A DNA stretch of 64,000 nt from Runella zeae DSM 19591 (GCF_000423565.1 NZ_KE384039.1:124001-188000), one strand, 5' to 3'. Counted from the stretch's first letter, positions 24,532 through 34,357 are shown. Made by a program: numbers and translations. The notes: generated by a model from the sequence alone, not told the origin.

Positions 24532-27125
24532 GAATTGATCGTATCTACTGGGACATCAGGTACTTCAATCTCAGAGTCAATGGTAGGAGGCAGCAGATAG
24601 AGCGAATCTTCGGCAACATCGGTTGAGTCGGATTCTGCTTCAATAGGCGATGAGGGCAAACAATCACGGTAGCTTTTCAGAATCGTAATCTTAGGTTTGG
24701 GGAAAGGCCCTCTTTTGTAACCAATGGTGGCATCGTCATATACTTTTTCAAGAAAACGACCCACCAACGGCAAGGCGGTCTTGGCACCTTCGCCTAGATT
24801 GGTACTGCGAAAGTGAATACTGCGGTCGTCACCGCCTACCCAAGCACCCACTACCAGGTCTTTGGTAACTCCCATAAACCAGCCGTCGGAGTTGTTGGAG
24901 GTAGTACCTGTTTTTCCGCCAATCTCAAATCCTTGTTTAAAAAGTCCACCAAAAGTCCAGATATTTTGAGAGGTTCCACCGGGCTCTTCGATACCTCCTT
25001 TGAGCATATGCACCATCAAAAAGGCAGATTCTTCGCTGATGACTTGTTTGCTTTCTGGGGCAAACTCCTCGATTGGAGTTCCATTAAAATCTTCAATACG
25101 AGCTACTACCACCGGGTCGGTATGGCGGCCATTGTTGGGAAATACCGCATAAGAAGCCACCATATCATATAAGGATACGTCAAAAGGTCCCAAGCCAATC
25201 GACGGTACGGCTTTGAGGGGAGTGGTAATACCCAATTTGTGGGCATAGTTTACGACCGACTGCGCCCCGATTTTATTGGTAAGGTGAGCGGTGACTGAGT
25301 TGATAGAACGAGCCAAGGCTCTTCGAAGGGTGAGTTCTTGATAACTAAAGCCGCCAGTTGAGTTTTTGGGACGCCATATTTTTACGGTATCACGACCTTT
25401 TACTCGTTCTTTCACTTCGATTTGGAAGGGTTCATCCACCATTTTGTCGCATGGAGCCATGTTGAAAGCTGAGCTATCAATAGCTGCACAATATACAAAA
25501 GGCTTAAAAGTCGAGCCTGGCTGACGCTTGCCTTGCTCAACGGCGTCGTACTTGAAAAACTTGTAGTTGAGACCACCCACCCATGCTTTTACTTGTCCTG
25601 TGTACGGGTCCATGGCCATCATACCTGCTCGCAAGATTCGTTTGTAATAATTCAATGAATCAATCGAACTCATGACCACTTTTTTCTCACGGCCAGTTTT
25701 CCAGTCGTAGATAGTCATGGTGTCTTTTTTGTTCATATAATACAAAATCGAATCTTTTTGTATTTCTTCGGGTAGTTTGGCAAATCGCTTATAGAGTGCC
25801 TTATAGCGGTCGGTGCGTTTGGCTACATCATTCAAGAAGTTAGGGATTTCGGCGCCATTTTCGTCGCGCCAAGGATTTTGGTTGAGCCAGTGGTTTTCGA
25901 AGGTTTGTTGAAGCATACGCATTCTTTCGGCTACGGCAGCTACGGCATGCTTTTGCATACGAGAGTCGATGGTCGTACGGATTTTAAGCCCGTCGGTGTA
26001 GGGATCATAATCGTTTTCTTCCCCCCATTTTTCCATGAATTTCTCAACAGCCCCGTTGAAATACTGATAAATGGCGTATTCGTTATCTTCTTCATTAAAA
26101 CGTTCGGGCGTAAGGCGCAGTTCAATTGGCAATTTGGCCAAAGAGTCGGCAGAAGAAGATTTCAAGTACCCATACTTGACCATCTGCGACAGCACAGTGT
26201 TGCGCCGAGTGAGAGAGCGGTCGTAGTTTTTGACAGGATTATAAAGGGTAGTTCCTTTTTGCAGTCCTACCAATACTGCCGCTTCTTGCACCGAAAGTTC
26301 GTAAGAAGATTTATTGAAATAATAACGAGCCGCTGTTTTGATACCGTAGGTATTGTTGGCATAATCTACCGTATTAAAATACATCGTTAAGATTTCTTCT
26401 TTGGAAAAATTGCGCTCAAGCCTGATGGCTGTCAACCATTCTTTGGTTTTGTAAACGAGTGTACGTACCAATGGAACATTGCCTAACAGTCCTCTGGCGG
26501 ATTTGCGACGGGTACGAAACAGCTTTTTAGCAAGTTGTTGCGTAATGGTACTCCCACCGCCACGCTCGCCACCCTGCAAAATCCCGAAAGCTACACCCAT
26601 GAGGGCACGAGAGTCGATGCCGGAGTGTTCATAAAAACGAGCATCTTCGGTAGCAATCAATGCCTTGATGAGGTATGGTGAAATGCTATCGTAATCTACA
26701 GGAGTGCGGTTTTCGGTGTAGAGTTTTCCGATGAGTTTGCCATCAATCGAATAAATCTCGGAAGCTTGGGCGACTTTGGGATTTTGGAGGTCTTCGACGC
26801 TAGGCATGCTTCCACAAAGCCAGAGGAAATTGGTTTCCACACAAAAAATATAGAAGGCAAGCCCGCCTATCCCATACAATAAAACTTTCCAAGCCTTAAC
26901 TACGGCGCGATAGTAAGGCGAACTGACATCAACACGTTCATAATACTTCTGCCAAAATAAGTTTTTGTAAGTTTCATAGCTGTTAGTCCATTGATGGAGC
27001 CTTTGCTGACCTACTATTTTTCCAAGTAGGGTATACATTAGTTTCCCTAGCCATTTGATTAATTTTCTAATGGGGCTGGTAACTGTGTTCCAAAAGCTGC
27101 TCAATTTCTTCAAAAAATCTTGCAT
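24528..27125 (-). CDS. Bifunctional class A penicillin-binding protein
   Basis: This peptidoglycan synthase has 865 residues. An N-terminal cytoplasmic part is followed by one membrane anchor (VLLYGIGGLAFYIFCVETNFLW, about 86-107). The GT51 glycosyltransferase domain holds ATEDARFYEHSGID, GGSTITQQLAKKLF and RLERNFSKEEILTMYFN. The transpeptidase domain has the active serine in QPGSTFKP, SINS and KTGTT. It polymerises and cross-links glycan strands at the outer face of the inner membrane. The C-terminal tail is acidic and low complexity (EAESDSTDVAEDS). It stands alone and ends convergent with the AraC gene. Confidence 0.95.
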   Translation of the reverse strand: MQDFLKKLSSFWNTVTSPIRKLIKWLGKLMYTLLGKIVGQQRLHQWTNSYETYKNLFWQKYYERVDVSSPYYRAVVKAWKVLLYGIGGLAFYIFCVETNFLWLCGSMPSVEDLQNPKVAQASEIYSIDGKLIGKLYTENRTPVDYDSISPYLIKALIATEDARFYEHSGIDSRALMGVAFGILQGGERGGGSTITQQLAKKLFRTRRKSARGLLGNVPLVRTLVYKTKEWLTAIRLERNFSKEEILTMYFNTVDYANNTYGIKTAARYYFNKSSYELSVQEAAVLVGLQKGTTLYNPVKNYDRSLTRRNTVLSQMVKYGYLKSSSADSLAKLPIELRLTPERFNEEDNEYAIYQYFNGAVEKFMEKWGEENDYDPYTDGLKIRTTIDSRMQKHAVAAVAERMRMLQQTFENHWLNQNPWRDENGAEIPNFLNDVAKRTDRYKALYKRFAKLPEEIQKDSILYYMNKKDTMTIYDWKTGREKKVVMSSIDSLNYYKRILRAGMMAMDPYTGQVKAWVGGLNYKFFKYDAVEQGKRQPGSTFKPFVYCAAIDSSAFNMAPCDKMVDEPFQIEVKERVKGRDTVKIWRPKNSTGGFSYQELTLRRALARSINSVTAHLTNKIGAQSVVNYAHKLGITTPLKAVPSIGLGPFDVSLYDMVASYAVFPNNGRHTDPVVVARIEDFNGTPIEEFAPESKQVISEESAFLMVHMLKGGIEEPGGTSQNIWTFGGLFKQGFEIGGKTGTTSNNSDGWFMGVTKDLVVGAWVGGDDRSIHFRSTNLGEGAKTALPLVGRFLEKVYDDATIGYKRGPFPKPKITILKSYRDCLPSSPIEAESDSTDVAEDSLYLLPPTIDSEIEVPDVPVDTINS

Positions 27126-27352
27126 AATTGAATCCTAAATAAGTTTTCGGGTCAAAGATAGGGTTATTGGAAGAAATCAAAAAATCATGTAACTGAGTTC
27201 TTATTTTTGGGGGTATTTTTGAAGGAAAGAAAATGAATACTAAAAGAGTACAATCCGCCTTGGATAGCCATTTTTAAATCATGAGAAGGAAGAATAAATG
27301 AAACAAAACGGGGATTAAACACTATGAAAGCTTTAAGTTTATGAATGATTTT

Positions 27353-27383
27353 TTGACTTCAAACAACTTTTCAATCATATTTG
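27353..27383 (+). promoter_or_regulatory. Candidate promoter of the DUF2911 gene
   Basis: TTGAC at 27353 and CATATTTG at 27376-27383 approximate the Bacteroidota -33 TTG and -7 TAnnTTTG elements. A small dyad (CGTTTA-C-TAAACG) follows immediately. Confidence 0.4.
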
Positions 27384-27425
27384 CGTTTACTAAACGTCAA
27401 AATAAAACCAAATCATAAAAACGAC

Positions 27426-27932
27426 ATGAAGAAATCATTCTTTTTCTTATTCTTCTCAATTATTGCGCTCAATATTGCTTGTAGCCAGAATCCTCCTGCT
27501 AGTCCACGTATGACGGCCGACGGAAAAGATGTAAAAGTAACTTATGGCCAACCTTCCAAAAAAGGACGCGTGATTTTTGGAGCTGATGGTAGCCAAAGCC
27601 TTGAAAAATATGGTAAAGTATGGCGTACAGGTGCTAATGAAGCTACTGTAATTACTTTCAAAAAAGACGGAAAGTTTGGTGGCAAAGAGGTAAAAGCCGG
27701 TGATTATGGATTGTTTACGATCCCTGGCGAAAAAGAATGGGTAGTGATTTTAAACAGTGAACCTAAGCAATGGGGAGCTTATAGCTACAAGGTAGATAAA
27801 GACGTATTGAGAGTGACTGTACCTAATATTGCTTTGAAAGAGCCGGTTGAAAAATTAACTTTTGAGGTCAAAAACAACGCTCTTGTATTTTCATGGGACG
27901 CTTCTAGTTTCTCGGTGCCTTTGCAGTTTTAA
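27426..27932 (+). CDS. DUF2911 family lipoprotein
   Basis: The product has 168 residues from the ATG at 27426, with a lipoprotein signal (FLFFSIIALNIACSQ). The mature part shows the DUF2911 pattern: VKVTYGQPSKKGRVIFG, YGKVWRTGANEATVITF, VKAGDYGLFTIPGEKEWVVILN, WGAYSYK and a final VFSWDASSFSVPLQF. This Bacteroidota family is periplasmic or surface-attached and has no assigned reaction. The gene is monocistronic with its own promoter-like sequence and a good terminator at 27951-27980. Confidence 0.9.
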   Translation: MKKSFFFLFFSIIALNIACSQNPPASPRMTADGKDVKVTYGQPSKKGRVIFGADGSQSLEKYGKVWRTGANEATVITFKKDGKFGGKEVKAGDYGLFTIPGEKEWVVILNSEPKQWGAYSYKVDKDVLRVTVPNIALKEPVEKLTFEVKNNALVFSWDASSFSVPLQF

Positions 27933-27950
27933 GAATATATTTTTTTCAAA

Positions 27951-27980
27951 AAAGCTCAACTTAACGGTTGGGCTTTTTTT
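27951..27980 (+). terminator. Intrinsic terminator of the DUF2911 gene
   Basis: AAAGCTCAAC pairs with GTTGGGCTTT around a 6-nt loop, followed by T residues. The T tract reaches the stop codon of the convergent gene at 27979. Confidence 0.9.
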
Positions 27981-29088
27981 ATGGTTTAGATTTCTTCTTG
28001 ACTATAATGGGGAGGCACATTTGCTTAAAGCAACAGTTTTGGCTAGGCAAAATGATAATAGGACAGCATCCTTCGTTTGAGCAATGACCGTTTTGAGTAG
28101 TAAAAGTATAAGTTCCTGGTGTTTCCAATAAAATGGTGTTTCCCTCTTTGCCTTCTATAAGTCCCTGACCGTCGCTTTGGTACCACCCTGTTACTTGATA
28201 TTGTGCTGGTACTTTCACTTCTACTTTTTCTTGGGGGCACAACCTAAATGGGACACTAAAGCAAACATTGTCACTGTCATCTTCACGGAGATTATCATTG
28301 TTGGGAGTTGAATCCTTGTCTAGTTCATTGCTATAAATGACCTCAGATTGGCTAAACCACACACCTTCATAGCCCACTTTTATTTGGGAGCGTATGACTA
28401 AGCTCACTATGTCGGAGTCTATACCGATAGAGTCAATCTCCCACCTGTGGGTAAGGGGATTGTAATTGCCTCGGGATGCGCTGCTGCTAATATATTTTAA
28501 AACTGGCGGAAGAGAATCACTAACTACCACACGCGACGCATTTTGGATACCCTCATTCCATATTTTGACAGTATAAATCACCGTGTCGCCAATAGCTTTA
28601 ATTTTTTTATCAACTACTTTCTTTAAATGTAAATCAATAGATTTATTACAATCAAATACAAAAATGTAGGAAGGAATGCGAGTGCGAGGCAGTGTACAGG
28701 CAGGATTGGTAGCGGCGATTTCTACGTAGAGGGTATCATTGACTGTGGCAATGCCGGGAAGGCGAAAAGCAGTCGTGTCGTGGGCGAGTGCAGCACCGCC
28801 CTGTGCTTGGTGATACCAATGGGCGGTAGTACCCGAAGGAATGATAGCCTTTAAAATCGGGAATGAATCGCCCAGGCAAAGTCTTACACTTTGTACAATG
28901 GGCAAAGTAGTAGGGCAAGGATTATTAGAAGATGTGTTAGTGGTATCGTTGCTAAAACAAGCGTGAGGAGATATTGCTCTTGTTTTAATGATGATTCCAA
29001 AATATAAAACAGATAATATCCACACAAGCCCTGAGGAGGCTTTTTTGGATTGCAAGAATGTCATAATTTTATAGAGTTGGTTTCGCAT
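27979..29088 (-). CDS. Secreted DUF11-domain protein with cysteine-rich C terminus
   Basis: The product has 369 residues from the ATG at 29088, with alternatives at 29097 (TTG) and 29064 (ATG). A hydrophobic segment (SGLVWILSVLYFGIIIK) acts as signal. The first part has paired cysteines and an Ig-like stretch (VRLCLGDSFPILKAIIPSGTTAHWYH). The centre is a DUF11 repeat (LKKVVDKKIKAIGDTVIYTVKIWN through SDSLPPVLKYISS). The C-terminal part is cysteine-rich, ending in CCPIIILPSQNCCFKQMCLP and a basic tail. No type IX sorting domain is evident. It stands alone. Function is unknown, and a surface or adhesive role is only a guess from the domain type. Confidence 0.75.
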   Translation of the reverse strand: MRNQLYKIMTFLQSKKASSGLVWILSVLYFGIIIKTRAISPHACFSNDTTNTSSNNPCPTTLPIVQSVRLCLGDSFPILKAIIPSGTTAHWYHQAQGGAALAHDTTAFRLPGIATVNDTLYVEIAATNPACTLPRTRIPSYIFVFDCNKSIDLHLKKVVDKKIKAIGDTVIYTVKIWNEGIQNASRVVVSDSLPPVLKYISSSASRGNYNPLTHRWEIDSIGIDSDIVSLVIRSQIKVGYEGVWFSQSEVIYSNELDKDSTPNNDNLREDDSDNVCFSVPFRLCPQEKVEVKVPAQYQVTGWYQSDGQGLIEGKEGNTILLETPGTYTFTTQNGHCSNEGCCPIIILPSQNCCFKQMCLPIIVKKKSKP

Positions 29089-29515
29089 GCTTCCCAACGT
29101 CTTACGACATACTATTACAACCCGACTGGAATGTCAGTGGCTATTTTTCAATAAAAAGGCTCCTATCAATAATCGAGCCAAATAACAGCAGTAGGGTAAG
29201 TAAAAGTACTAAAAAGAAAGCAAGCGGCTTTAAAATAGACACTTACAGGATACTGAAATAGTTTTGACGCCTTTACTATCCTTATATCCCATAAATATAC
29301 CGCTTAGATGAGCAAAAATTATACCAAAACGACAAGTTGAATCCTTTTCAATCAATAATGAGGCGCGAAAGTAGAGCAGGTACAAAACATAGAGAAGGTA
29401 AGGGTTTGACAGTTAGTAGATTAGGAAATGGGTAGGGCCGACTTATAATAATATTTTAGGGGCAATACCAATAAATAATGAGTCTTACGGTCTTTAGTAT
29501 TAAAAAAAGTAACAT
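29089..29515. other. Intergenic region without recognised features
   Basis: It separates two divergent genes and must contain both promoters. I see no hairpin with a T tract, repeat, RNA gene or metal box in it. Confidence 0.55.
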
Positions 29516-30448
29516 ATGTCCATTTCTCGTCGTCAAACCCTTTTCACACTTGCCACTGCTAGCGCCGCAAGTGTATTGCCCAAAACCTCCTCCGCGTCGG
29601 TGATTAAGTCTCCTGCGTTTGTACCTTGTCTAAATATGAGTACCATTCGAGGACAAAAACTAGGCTTTGTGAAAGAATTAGAAATAGCTTCTAAAGCGGG
29701 CTTTCGCTCAGTCGAAATCTGGATTGATTCACTACAAGAGTATATCAAAAATGGGGGTACGCCCGCTCAGGCACTCAAGATTTTGGGGGATTTAGGGGTT
29801 AAGGTAGAAAATGCCATTGGTTTTGCTCCGTGGATTATTGATGATGATGCCGCTCGTGCCAAAGGGGTAGACCAGCTCAAAAGAGAAATGGAGCTCTTGG
29901 CTCAAATTGGCTGTATGAGAGTCGCTACGCCGTCGGTAGGAGCGCAAGGGCCACAAGCTCCTCGTATTGACCTCCTAAAGGCTGCTGAGCGCTATCGGAC
30001 TATTCTCGAAATCAGCGATCAAACCAAGGTGATTCCGCAGCTCGAACTATGGGGCTTTTCAAAAAACCTCAACAAACTGAGCGAAGTAATGTATGTCGCT
30101 ATTGAGAGTGGGCATCCTTCGGCGAGGGTGTTGTTGGATGTATACCATTTGTACAAAGGAGGTTCTAGTCTTGATACCCTAAAACTAGTAGGAAAACCTG
30201 GCGTCGAGATTTTTCACATCAATGATTATCCAGCCTCATTGCCCAAAGAGACCATTACCGACGCCGACCGTGTATACCCTGGAGATGGTGTAGCTCCTAT
30301 TGCTCAAATCCTTAAAACAATCAAAAATCCTGACCGTCCTATTATACTTTCATTGGAAGTATTCAATAAGACTTATTATGCCCAAGATGCACTCAAAGTA
30401 GCTAAAACAGGGCTCGAAAAAATCAACAAAGTGATTGCCAGGGTTTGA
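29516..30448 (+). CDS. Sugar phosphate isomerase/epimerase family protein, Tat-exported
   Basis: The product has 310 residues. The N terminus MSISRRQTLFTLATASAASVLP carries a twin-arginine signal, so it is probably exported folded. The rest is an AP-endonuclease-2-type TIM barrel: GFVKELEIASKAGFRSVEIWID, MELLAQIGCMRVATPS, IPQLELWGFSKNLNK, VLLDVYHLYKGG and IFHINDYPA. Acidic and histidine residues in those strands (E in QLELW, D and H in LDVYH, H and D in FHIND) fit the divalent-metal site of xylose-isomerase-like enzymes. The sugar substrate cannot be told. It is monocistronic as far as visible. Confidence 0.88.
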   Translation: MSISRRQTLFTLATASAASVLPKTSSASVIKSPAFVPCLNMSTIRGQKLGFVKELEIASKAGFRSVEIWIDSLQEYIKNGGTPAQALKILGDLGVKVENAIGFAPWIIDDDAARAKGVDQLKREMELLAQIGCMRVATPSVGAQGPQAPRIDLLKAAERYRTILEISDQTKVIPQLELWGFSKNLNKLSEVMYVAIESGHPSARVLLDVYHLYKGGSSLDTLKLVGKPGVEIFHINDYPASLPKETITDADRVYPGDGVAPIAQILKTIKNPDRPIILSLEVFNKTYYAQDALKVAKTGLEKINKVIARV

Positions 30449-30555
30449 TTTAAGGAGAAAATAAACGTTTTGCACGATATTTGCGTTAACTACCCATAAA
30501 AACGCCTAACATTGTTGTACAACGACTATAAAGCACCAATAATACCCAAGCCCGA

Positions 30556-32613
30556 ATGCAGTTTCTTTTTCCAACCTTTTTGTGGAGTCTATTGGCGGTG
30601 AGTATTCCGATAGCAATCCATTTGTTTAATTTTCGTCGTACTCGACGCATCTATTTTTCAAATGTCTCGCTTTTGAAAAATGTTGAAATGGAAACGAGTT
30701 CCTTTCGGCGTCTTAAGCAGTATTTGATTTTAGCAACGCGCGTCTTGGCTATTATTGCACTTGTTTTGGCATTTGCACAGCCCTATCTTCCTAGTCAAAA
30801 CAAAACGGGAACCAATGCCCAAAGCGTGACGAGCGTATACATTGATAATTCATTTTCGATGCAAAATGAAGATAATAATCAACGCTACTTAGACATTGCT
30901 ACTGGTAAAATAGATCAGTTGTTGACATTGTTTCGAAATGCTACCCGGCTTCAATTGCTCACCAACGACTTTAGTCCTGACGAGCAGCAGCTTACTACTA
31001 CCGACCGGGTCAAGGATCGCCTTACGACTCTGAAACTATCACATACCCCGCGTAGCTTACCCACTATTTATAAAAGACAGGAAAATTTGATGGCTCGCTA
31101 TACTGGAAGCGGCAAAAATCAATTGTTTTGGTTTTCAGATTTTCAAAAAAGTACAGCGGGAGACTTAGGCAATTTGAAGATAGATTCACTCAATAAACTT
31201 TACCTTGTTCCTGTTCAGACTACCGCTTCACAAAATGTGTACGTAGATTCGGTTTGGCTCAATACGCCTTTTGTGAGAGAGTTTCAAAACAATATTTTGT
31301 ACGTAAGAGTAAGCAATGCTGGTAACAATGACGTCAAGAATCTGGTAGTTAAGCTGTTTTTAGACGACGTACAGGTCTCCACTGCCCCCGTAAGCCTTGC
31401 CCCCAAAGGCTCAGCTACTACTGCTTTCAATTTCAATGTGCGTGGCAAAGGCTTTAAACGTGGTCGGGTGACATTTGATGATTTGCCTATTACTTTCGAC
31501 AACGAATATTTCTTTGTACTCAACGCGTCGCCATTGATAAGAGTGGTGCATTTTTCGGGGCAAAGCAATCCTGCCCGCGCCGTCGAAAATGTGTATTCTA
31601 ATGATAGCCTTTTTACTTTTCGTAGCCTCAATGCCACTAATGCCGACGTGGGTTTGCTCAAGCAAGCGGATTTGGTGGTACTAGAAAGCTTAGAGCGGGT
31701 AGAAGGTACTTTACGTACTGAAATTGAGAATTTTGTAAAAAAAGGTGGAAGTGTATTGGTGATTCCACCTTCCAATCCTGATATCGTCAGTTATGGTAGC
31801 TTTTTGGCAGCTTTGGGAGTAGGAGGCTTGATTGAGCGCCCTTCCAACGAAGGAATTCCCTTGGCCAATCCTGAACGTAATAGTCCGTTTTTTAGTGATG
31901 TTTTTGAGCAATCTGTTCGCCAAGAAAACCTGGAATTGCCCATCGTAAAGCCAGTATGGCAGTGGCAGCCAAATGGTGCTAAAATCCTCAATTTGAGAAG
32001 TGGAGATGTGTTTTTGAGTCAATCATCGTTACAGCGTGGCAAAGTATATGTCGTCGCCAATCCTCTCACAGATTCCTTTGGGAGTTTTGCACAAAATGCT
32101 CTCTTTGTACCTGTCATGTACAAAATTGCGGCTCAGAGTGTAAGAGAGCAACGTACTGCATTCTCATTTGATGAAAATACAATTAGCCTTACTGTACCCG
32201 AAGCCCCTCAAAATACGGTTTTTAAACTTAAAAAAGGCAAGATTGAGTTGATACCAGTGCAGCGTTTGAATGGCAACCAACTCACTTTAGAGATGCCTAA
32301 AAGCAACCAACTAGGAACCGACCAAGAAATGGAATCGGGCTATTATGAACTTCAAAAAGAGGGACAAATTTTGCAGCTATTGGCCTTTAATCACGACAAT
32401 CTTGAATCACAATTAGATTATTTTAGTCCAGCCGAGTTGCGTCAGCTGTTTAATAATCAGCCTAATGTACAGGTTTTTGACAATATAGCCGACGGAGATT
32501 TTATCAAAGAATTTCAGAAACAAAATATTGGACTAAGCTTATGGAAATATTTTCTTTGGGCAGCTTTGGCATTTTTGTTGGCCGAAATTTTGATTATCCG
32601 ATTTGTAAAATAA
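30556..32613 (+). CDS. BatA-domain membrane protein with amidotransferase-like region
   Basis: The product has 685 residues. The N-terminal BatA domain spans FLWSLLAVSIPIAIHLFNFRRTRRIYFSNVS as a membrane hairpin start and continues with a second segment (ILATRVLAIIALVLAFAQPYLP). A von Willebrand-like region begins at VTSVYIDNSFSMQNED (DxSxS). The middle resembles CARDB-type Ig folds (LYVRVSNAGNNDVKNLVVKLFLDD). A later segment (KQADLVVLESLERVEG, GGSVLVIPPSNPDIVSYG) resembles class I amidotransferase folds, and a C-terminal helix (WKYFLWAALAFLLAEILII) anchors the end. Such proteins occur near aerotolerance and MoxR genes in Bacteroidota, but no MoxR is nearby here. Function unknown. Confidence 0.85.
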   Translation: MQFLFPTFLWSLLAVSIPIAIHLFNFRRTRRIYFSNVSLLKNVEMETSSFRRLKQYLILATRVLAIIALVLAFAQPYLPSQNKTGTNAQSVTSVYIDNSFSMQNEDNNQRYLDIATGKIDQLLTLFRNATRLQLLTNDFSPDEQQLTTTDRVKDRLTTLKLSHTPRSLPTIYKRQENLMARYTGSGKNQLFWFSDFQKSTAGDLGNLKIDSLNKLYLVPVQTTASQNVYVDSVWLNTPFVREFQNNILYVRVSNAGNNDVKNLVVKLFLDDVQVSTAPVSLAPKGSATTAFNFNVRGKGFKRGRVTFDDLPITFDNEYFFVLNASPLIRVVHFSGQSNPARAVENVYSNDSLFTFRSLNATNADVGLLKQADLVVLESLERVEGTLRTEIENFVKKGGSVLVIPPSNPDIVSYGSFLAALGVGGLIERPSNEGIPLANPERNSPFFSDVFEQSVRQENLELPIVKPVWQWQPNGAKILNLRSGDVFLSQSSLQRGKVYVVANPLTDSFGSFAQNALFVPVMYKIAAQSVREQRTAFSFDENTISLTVPEAPQNTVFKLKKGKIELIPVQRLNGNQLTLEMPKSNQLGTDQEMESGYYELQKEGQILQLLAFNHDNLESQLDYFSPAELRQLFNNQPNVQVFDNIADGDFIKEFQKQNIGLSLWKYFLWAALAFLLAEILIIRFVK

Positions 32614-32627
32614 ATAATTCTTACTGA

Positions 32628-32658
32628 CCCCTACCTGCATTCAAAATGCAGGTAGGGG
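32628..32658. terminator. Hairpin between convergent BatA-like and MerR genes
   Basis: CCCCTACCTGCATT and AATGCAGGTAGGGG form a perfect 14-bp stem with a 3-nt loop (32628-32658). There is no T tract on either side, but the position between two stop codons suggests a shared transcription barrier. Confidence 0.6.
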
Positions 32659-32664
32659 TGCATG

Positions 32665-33435
32665 TTATTGAAGCTGATTTTCAACAAAATAGGTCATGGC
32701 TTTACTCAAAAATTGAGCATAAGCAAGGTTAGATTTACCATCAATCGTGGTATAACGTTCGTCGGTGAGATACAATTCTCCTAATCCTTTATACGCCTCT
32801 GCCTGAGGGTCTTCAGAGTGTGCCGTTCCCCAAAATTGACGGATATTTTCATAATGCCTGAGAATCAATGCCTGCACCGACACACTCTCAGGCGATAAGT
32901 GCATCTTGGACATAATCGCCGCCGCAATTTCTTGTTGTTCGGCTTTAAGCTGTTCAAAATTTCTTTTACCCATCTTTAATAAATGATGTTCAGCATTATT
33001 GATGGTCTCCTCACCATAGGCATCTATGGCCGCTTTACGGTAGGTTCCGGCTGTCTCTTTAGACAGTCCTTCATATAAGTCTTCGTGATTAAGCATGTTT
33101 TTGTTTTTTAGGTCTAACATTGTTTTGTCAATCGTCTGAAGAAGGGTTTCTAGGCGGTTTTTGCGAGTTTGGAGTGCTGCTTTGTGAGTGGCAAACGCTT
33201 CAAACAAGTCAAACTTAGGGTCGTCGAGGATGCGACGAATCTCTTCGAGCGGAAAGTCTAGCTCTTTGTACAACAATACTTGCTGTAGTCTCAGTAGTTC
33301 TTTTTCTCCGTAGAGTCGATACTTAGCCTCGGTGCGTAGCGAAGGCTTCAACAATCCCAAGCGATCATACAGATGAAGTGTGCGCACACTTACTCCTGCG
33401 ATTTTAGCTAGCTGTTTTACCGTATACTTTACCAT
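32665..33435 (-). CDS. MerR family regulator, TipA type
   Basis: The product has 256 residues. The N-terminal MerR domain has YTVKQLAKIAGVSVRTLHLYDRLGLL and YRLYGEKELLRLQQVLLYKELDFPLEEIRRIL, followed by a coiled coil (about 80-115). The C-terminal TipAS-like domain (from about 120) holds DLYEGLSKETAGTYRKAAIDAYGEE and a final FLSKAMTYFVENQLQ. TipAS domains bind peptide antibiotics or other amphipathic drugs and then activate transcription. Its own promoter region (33436-33600) faces the divergent barrel protein gene, a possible target. The ligand is unknown. Confidence 0.88.
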   Translation of the reverse strand: MVKYTVKQLAKIAGVSVRTLHLYDRLGLLKPSLRTEAKYRLYGEKELLRLQQVLLYKELDFPLEEIRRILDDPKFDLFEAFATHKAALQTRKNRLETLLQTIDKTMLDLKNKNMLNHEDLYEGLSKETAGTYRKAAIDAYGEETINNAEHHLLKMGKRNFEQLKAEQQEIAAAIMSKMHLSPESVSVQALILRHYENIRQFWGTAHSEDPQAEAYKGLGELYLTDERYTTIDGKSNLAYAQFLSKAMTYFVENQLQ

Positions 33436-33613
33436 TTCTATTTAAGATTGACGGTTCAAAGGTAAACTATGACCTAAGGTAAGAGTCAAGTGTTTTTTGA
33501 AAAAAGTAAAGAAAAATCAGTGACTTTTTGAAGGGCCAAAACGTCCTTAAAATAAGAAAATGGTGTTTTAACGCTATAGGTGCAATTATTTGCAAAAAAA
33601 TGGCGTTAGTTTT

Positions 33614-34357
33614 ATGGAAATTTTAAAAGTATTTATGTCGCGATTTTTTAGATTATTAATTGTTGTAATTACGGGAAGCAGTATCGTATCTCAAGCCCAG
33701 GATAGTCGCTTCACACTTAATCTAGCGGTAGGTAAAAGCCTTTCTATGCGTGAAGTGGCTACCAAAATATTTGGGGAAACGAGAGGGGGCGAACTTGCTG
33801 ATGATGGTCTTGGAGCCCAAATAGTAGCAAGTTACTATCCTACTAGAAGAATAGGGTTGGCTGCTCGTTTTTCTTATAACCAAAACAATACCCGAGAAGA
33901 GGGCATTAAACTCATTGCCTCTGGACAGTATGGGGTGGTCAATCCTGTGGTTGTGTCTTCAGAGGGATGGACGGCACTTAGTGGGATGATTGGGCCTACG
34001 TTGCGCTTAGGTGGTGAGCGTCTTGGTTTAGAAGGGCGTCTGTTGGTAGGATATGCTACGGTCAAAAGTCCAAATTTTACGACTAAGGGGGCATTTCAAA
34101 ATTACGAAATCCAAGTTATAACTAATTCCCAAAATGCCCAAGATTGGGCCTATGGGGCAGGAGCGACTTTTCATATAGGGATTACATCTGCGGTAGCATT
34201 GGTAATTAATGCCGATGCTACGCTGATTAGTACTACTTTTAAAAATGTAAGTAATCAAGTGTCAACCACAGGTTTTCCAGAAGTAAATCAGCAGGTTAAC
34301 ATTGATCAGCATGTAGGGGTTATGAATGTAACGGGTGGTTTGCGTTTCTCTTTTTAA
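33614..34357 (+). CDS. Outer-membrane beta-barrel-like protein of unknown function
   Basis: The product has 247 residues from the ATG at 33614. The frame opens at a TTG at 33590, and an ATG at 33635 is also possible. The signal peptide (FFRLLIVVITGSSIVSQAQ) is followed by alternating hydrophobic strands ending with aromatic residues (GLGAQIVASYYPTRRIGLAARFSYN, LGLEGRLLVGYA, WAYGAGATFHIGI, GVMNVTGGLRFSF). The terminal F and strand pattern fit an OmpW/OMP_b-brl type barrel. No family signature is clear. It is divergent from the TipA-like regulator, which may control it. It is followed by a terminator at 34467-34502. Confidence 0.7.
   Translation: MEILKVFMSRFFRLLIVVITGSSIVSQAQDSRFTLNLAVGKSLSMREVATKIFGETRGGELADDGLGAQIVASYYPTRRIGLAARFSYNQNNTREEGIKLIASGQYGVVNPVVVSSEGWTALSGMIGPTLRLGGERLGLEGRLLVGYATVKSPNFTTKGAFQNYEIQVITNSQNAQDWAYGAGATFHIGITSAVALVINADATLISTTFKNVSNQVSTTGFPEVNQQVNIDQHVGVMNVTGGLRFSF

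Noticed and set aside
25878-26390. Open frame of 170 codons on the plus strand
   Set aside because: It lies entirely opposite the transpeptidase gene, has no family features and its composition is that of a reverse-complement shadow.
31284-31775. Open frame of 163 codons on the minus strand
   Set aside because: It is antisense to the BatA-like gene. Low-complexity Ser/Thr/Leu composition and no recognisable domain.
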